64,000 bases of DNA. Source: Streptomyces violaceorubidus (GTDB lineage: Bacteria; Actinomycetota; Actinomycetes; Streptomycetales; Streptomycetaceae). The position numbers were made by a program, and so were the translations under genes. The DNA is taken from positions 1 to 64,000 of the forward strand of contig NZ_JODM01000010.1 in NCBI RefSeq assembly GCF_000717995.1. Direction: 5' to 3'. The notes under the pieces were generated by a model. It made no database searches. It was not told where the DNA came from and worked only from the letters and a program-made list of their open reading frames with translations. Positions 61,187-64,000 of the stretch are shown here, piece by piece; within the stretch, counting starts at the first letter, position 1, and every line of letters begins with the position of its first letter.

Positions 61187-63052
61187 GTGAAGATCAAGCG
61201 CATATGTATCGAGAACTTCTGCTGCCTGCGCACGCTGGACGTCTCCTTCGATGGCATCACCTCTCTCATTGGCCCCACGGGCGTTGGTAAGTCGACTGTG
61301 CTGCGCGCTCTTGACTGGTTCTTTAACGGAGACAAGGGCGGAGAGATTGCGGAAGAGGACGTTCACTCGGCGGCGGAGGGCAAGCGGATCCGTGTGGAAG
61401 TGGAGTTCGACGGGCTGACGGCTTTCGACCGCGCCGCGTTGGGCTACTACGCGCCCGACGACGTTGAGACGGTACGGATCTGGCGTACCTGGGAGGACGG
61501 GGACGATCGGATCACTGGGAAGGCCCTGGCCTACCAGCCGTTCGACGAGATCAGGCGGCATGAGGGGAAACGGGAGAAGCACAACGCGTACAAGGCTCTG
61601 CGGGAGAGCGACGCCGGACTTGACCTGCCCGCCACAAAGAGCTGGGACGATGCAGACGCCGCGATGCGCGTCTGGGAGTCGAAGAACCGCGGTCGGCTCG
61701 CTGAGACGGACGTCGAGGGCACACAGTTCTTCGGGTTCGCCGGCCAGGGGCTGCTTGCCAAGCTGATCGACTTCGTGTTCATCTCCGCCGACCTCCGCGC
61801 ATACGAGGAGGCGGACGACGGCAAGGCCACGGCGGTGGGTCGGATCCTTGAGCACGCGGTGGACCGATCCGAGGCCGACGCTCGGTTCACATCGATCGAG
61901 GACGCCGCCCAGACGGCTCGCGAGAAGGTGCACGAGGAGGTGTACGGGCCGATGCTGAAGAGGCTGTCGGGTTCGCTGTCCGACGAAGTCGCCAAATTCA
62001 GCACGGGGCGGCACATCGTCGTGAAGCCTGTTGCACAGACTCCGAAGCCGGCCAAGACGACTTTTGCGGTCAGCATCAGGGACGGCGCGGCTATGACCTC
62101 GGTGCGTCGCCAGGGGCACGGCTTCCAGCGAGCCCTGATCATCGCCGCGTTGAAGTACCTTGCGGAAACTCGTCGGCCTGAGGACGGGACCCGGTCGCTG
62201 TGTCTGGCGATCGAAGAGCCGGAGCTTTTTCAGCATCCCGCGCAGACAAAGGTCTTCGCCCAGGTTCTGCGCGGCCTCGTCTCTTCGGCAGCGGACCGAA
62301 CTCAGGTGATGTACGCGACTCACAGCCCGGTGTTCATCGACCCGCGCAACTATAAGCAGATCCGTCGACTGGTCAGGGTGGGCAGTGGGCAACACCCCGA
62401 TGTCAGCGTGCGACAGCTCTCCGAACAGGATTTGATTCAGTCCCTCATCGGCCGAGTATCAGACAGGTCCATCCGGCGTCATGCGACCACGCGTTACGTC
62501 AAGGACCTAGCGGAGGGGCTTTTCGTCGCGGCTGCTGTGCTCGTCGAAGGGGAGGCAGACGAGGCGGTCATCCTCGGGTTTGCCGAGCAGCAGGGCCTCA
62601 GTTTGGGCGCGAACGGCATTAGCGTGATCAACGTGGAAGGCAAGGACAATCTCATCCTCGCCCACGCCATCCTGAGGGGGTTCGGCGTCAACTGCTACGT
62701 CGTCTTCGATGGCGACGCGGGCCCCAAGGCGTTGGTCGGAAAGGCAGAGGCAGTCCGCGCGGCGGGCGAGAAGAACATGAACATCCTTGGCTATCTCGGC
62801 GCTTCAGCGAACGCTCGGCCAGCTACCGCATGCGAGGCGACTCATACGGTGTTCGAGGATGACCTGGAGACGTATCTCGCTGAGCACTGGCCGGCGTGGA
62901 CTGAGCGTCGAAAGGAGTTGGCGAAGCAGGGCGATGGCTACGTGGCCGACTGCAAGCACGCTCCGACGTACGCCGAGGCCGCTCGTACTGCCAGCGGGGA
63001 GCCGAAGCTCCTGTACTCGCTTCTGGAGAACGTGATGGCGCTGGCCAGTTAA
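61187..63052 (+). CDS. OLD-family ATP-dependent nuclease (AAA ATPase + TOPRIM)
   Basis: The 621-residue protein starts with an ABC-type ATPase (KIKRICIENFCCLRTLDVSF; Walker A GPTGVGKST at 29-37). The signature/Walker B half is near residue 345 (RSLCLAIEEPELFQHPAQTK, then YATHSPVFIDP). The TOPRIM nuclease domain carries VLVEGEADEAVILGFAEQQG and CYVVFDGDAGPKAL with the E...DxD metal site. It is of the overcoming-lysogenization-defect type, used in phage defence. No UvrD-like helicase follows, so it is not a Gabija pair. The GTG at 61187 follows CAGGA; a TTG at 61169 is less likely. The gap 60941-61186 shows no gene. Confidence 0.85.
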   Translation: MKIKRICIENFCCLRTLDVSFDGITSLIGPTGVGKSTVLRALDWFFNGDKGGEIAEEDVHSAAEGKRIRVEVEFDGLTAFDRAALGYYAPDDVETVRIWRTWEDGDDRITGKALAYQPFDEIRRHEGKREKHNAYKALRESDAGLDLPATKSWDDADAAMRVWESKNRGRLAETDVEGTQFFGFAGQGLLAKLIDFVFISADLRAYEEADDGKATAVGRILEHAVDRSEADARFTSIEDAAQTAREKVHEEVYGPMLKRLSGSLSDEVAKFSTGRHIVVKPVAQTPKPAKTTFAVSIRDGAAMTSVRRQGHGFQRALIIAALKYLAETRRPEDGTRSLCLAIEEPELFQHPAQTKVFAQVLRGLVSSAADRTQVMYATHSPVFIDPRNYKQIRRLVRVGSGQHPDVSVRQLSEQDLIQSLIGRVSDRSIRRHATTRYVKDLAEGLFVAAAVLVEGEADEAVILGFAEQQGLSLGANGISVINVEGKDNLILAHAILRGFGVNCYVVFDGDAGPKALVGKAEAVRAAGEKNMNILGYLGASANARPATACEATHTVFEDDLETYLAEHWPAWTERRKELAKQGDGYVADCKHAPTYAEAARTASGEPKLLYSLLENVMALAS

Positions 63053-63090
63053 GAGGTCGTTGCATTTGGCAGGATCGATATCCTGTGCGA

Positions 63091-63300
63091 ATGGAGAGCG
63101 CGGTTGAGACCGCTTGCCGCATCTGTGGGCTGGATGACGGGAATGCTCTACGAGCACGGGTTCCCTCGGCATGTCGTCTGCGAGTGCTGCTACAACGAGT
63201 CCGGCATCGGTGATGACACCGTGACGCAAGTTCGCGAGCTGCGCGCTGGGTGGGCACGGTGCCCCATGGCGCAAGCCGCAGCGGAAACCGGCAGACTGCG
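63091..63300 (+). pseudogene. small four-cysteine zinc-finger protein, frameshifted
   Basis: From ATG 63091 one frame reads MESAVETACRICGLDDG. The adjoining frame then reads MLYEHGFPRHVVCECCYNES and GIGDDTVTQVRELRAGWA. Together they make a CxxC...CxCC protein of a known small bacterial type with a Y/F-G-F-P-x-x-x-VCxCC core, often found near toxin or defence genes. A one- or two-base indel near 63140 breaks it. Confidence 0.5.
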
Positions 63301-63350
63301 ATCTGCTGGGTCAATTGGCCAACATCCCGCAGCCATGGCGCTGACCCGCC

Positions 63351-63392
63351 CCGGTACCAACCGTCACCTCACTCGGTGACGGTTGGTGCCGG
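63351..63392. terminator. bidirectional terminator hairpin
   Basis: ACCAACCGTCACC (63356-63368) and GGTGACGGTTGGT (63375-63387) pair perfectly around the loop TCACTC. The stem extends outward by five more pairs, one of them G-U. It lies between convergent genes and should stop transcription from both sides. Confidence 0.9.
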
Positions 63393-63407
63393 GCCGGGGT
63401 GCCTGCT

Positions 63408-64000
63408 TCACGTCGGCCGGCGCTTCGGCGGGACCGCCCCTGGGATCACGTCAAGGCTCAAGTGCTCCTTGAACAGATGGACTAGGTTGGCGCCGTCGAG
63501 CAGTTCGAGACGTCCGTGCTCATTGGCGAACGCCTCGCTGGCCCGACCGAACCATGAGGTCGTCACCAGGATGCCCTTGGCAGCGCGTTTGTGTTCCACG
63601 ACGCCGGCCAGGGCAGAGACGGTCTCGAACGGCACCACGTTCTTGGTGCGTTTCGCCTGGATGATGCACAGGCCCTTCATCACCGGGTCGGTGTTCATCG
63701 CGATGGCGTCGACACCCTCGTCCTTGGAAGGTTGGGTGTTCACGCTGTCCAGACCGATGGCTTCGAACAGCTGCCGGATCAAGTGCTCGAACTCCGTGGG
63801 CGTCAGGTCCATGAGCACCGGGCGGCTGTCCAGCCCTGCCACGACGTCCAAGCTGTCCATGAGCCGGAACTTGCTGAGGTCGAACGTGACCAGAGGTCGC
63901 ACGGGTTCCAATTCGTACGGGTTCGGCGAGATCAGTGAGCGCAGCCGCTTCAGGCAGGCCCGAGGGTCCACCTGTGTCAGGACCAGCTGCGCGAATTCCT
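63408..64000 (-). CDS. Mrr-like restriction endonuclease, 3' part
   Basis: The frame stays open to the window edge (EFAQLVLTQVDPRACLKRLR), so the gene continues beyond 64000. The C-terminal part has a restriction-endonuclease fold: LTPTEFEHLIRQLFEAIGLD, Asp in KDEGVDAIAM, QAK in LCIIQAKRTKNVVPFETVSA and VTTSWFGRASEAFANEHGRL. It ends with a basic VPPKRRPT. This matches the Mrr_cat family in which QxK replaces ExK. Relatives in streptomycetes are 500-700 residues long, so about two thirds is missing from view. It belongs to the same defence island. Confidence 0.8.
   Translation of the reverse strand, partial: EFAQLVLTQVDPRACLKRLRSLISPNPYELEPVRPLVTFDLSKFRLMDSLDVVAGLDSRPVLMDLTPTEFEHLIRQLFEAIGLDSVNTQPSKDEGVDAIAMNTDPVMKGLCIIQAKRTKNVVPFETVSALAGVVEHKRAAKGILVTTSWFGRASEAFANEHGRLELLDGANLVHLFKEHLSLDVIPGAVPPKRRPT

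Noticed and set aside
61187..63971. Gabija system (GajA/GajB)
   Set aside because: The ATPase/TOPRIM protein could be GajA-like, but no UvrD-type GajB follows; the next genes are a small zinc-finger remnant and an Mrr-like gene.

Overview
The window is high-GC actinobacterial DNA and almost certainly comes from a Streptomyces chromosome. Evidence: strong third-position G/C bias, GTG/TTG starts, many ATGA start/stop overlaps, and a conserved streptomycete gene order (tryptophan catabolism, purA, ybaB-recR, ask-asd, SURF1, flotillin, PucR).

Region 1 (1-43 kb) is mostly core chromosome. It opens with a DUF3151 gene and a tryptophan-to-anthranilate operon (tryptophan 2,3-dioxygenase, kynureninase, alpha/beta hydrolase as probable formamidase). 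Next is a coupled operon of a DUF1023 hydrolase, an acyltransferase and a histidine kinase/response regulator pair, followed by a second, paralogous kinase/regulator pair. The two operons share a 14-bp motif placed 54 bp ahead of candidate -10 boxes. After these come a decayed regulator/DUF397 module, a P450, a broken Uma2 gene, a diacylglycerol-kinase-like gene, purA, a frameshifted ECF sigma factor, a GntR regulator with a class III aminotransferase, a SLATT protein, ybaB, recR, a DUF5063 gene, aspartokinase and aspartate-semialdehyde dehydrogenase, a SigE-type sigma factor with a repeat-rich membrane partner, SURF1, an S9 peptidase, a TrkA-N/ion-channel-like protein, NfeD-like and flotillin genes, and a PucR regulator. 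From about 39.7 kb the sequence becomes scrambled: an 84-bp tandem repeat, then two 5'-truncated genes joined head to head (phosphatase/nuclease and histidine kinase).

Region 2 (41.6-64 kb) is a defence island. Two 51-bp direct repeats (43388-43438 and 59270-59320) match the 3' half of a tRNA-Pro, each followed on the minus strand by a different terminator hairpin. They bracket about 16 kb holding a PD-(D/E)XK nuclease-like pair, a complete four-gene Wadjet locus (DUF2397/DUF2398/SMC-like ATPase/TIGR02679), and a putative immune operon: DUF1883-TIR, a small membrane protein, and a TIR-NB-ARC (NLR-like) protein. A recent IS5-family insertion lies in that operon. Beyond the second repeat are an OLD-family ATPase/TOPRIM nuclease, a broken zinc-finger gene and the 3' part of an Mrr-like restriction enzyme gene. 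No integrase is visible.

The most interesting observation concerns two unrelated-looking loci (42.6 kb and 60.2 kb) that carry the same architecture. In each, a short protein with a hydrophobic N-terminus ends in a glycine/asparagine-rich motif, and an overlapping downstream gene encodes a membrane protein that begins with a near-copy of that same motif. Motifs match within a pair but differ between pairs, as expected of homotypic amyloid-signalling partners (BASS/RHIM-like). A parallel pattern occurs in the TIR-NLR operon, where the NLR and the membrane protein share a related C-terminal domain. All functional statements are inferred from sequence reading alone.
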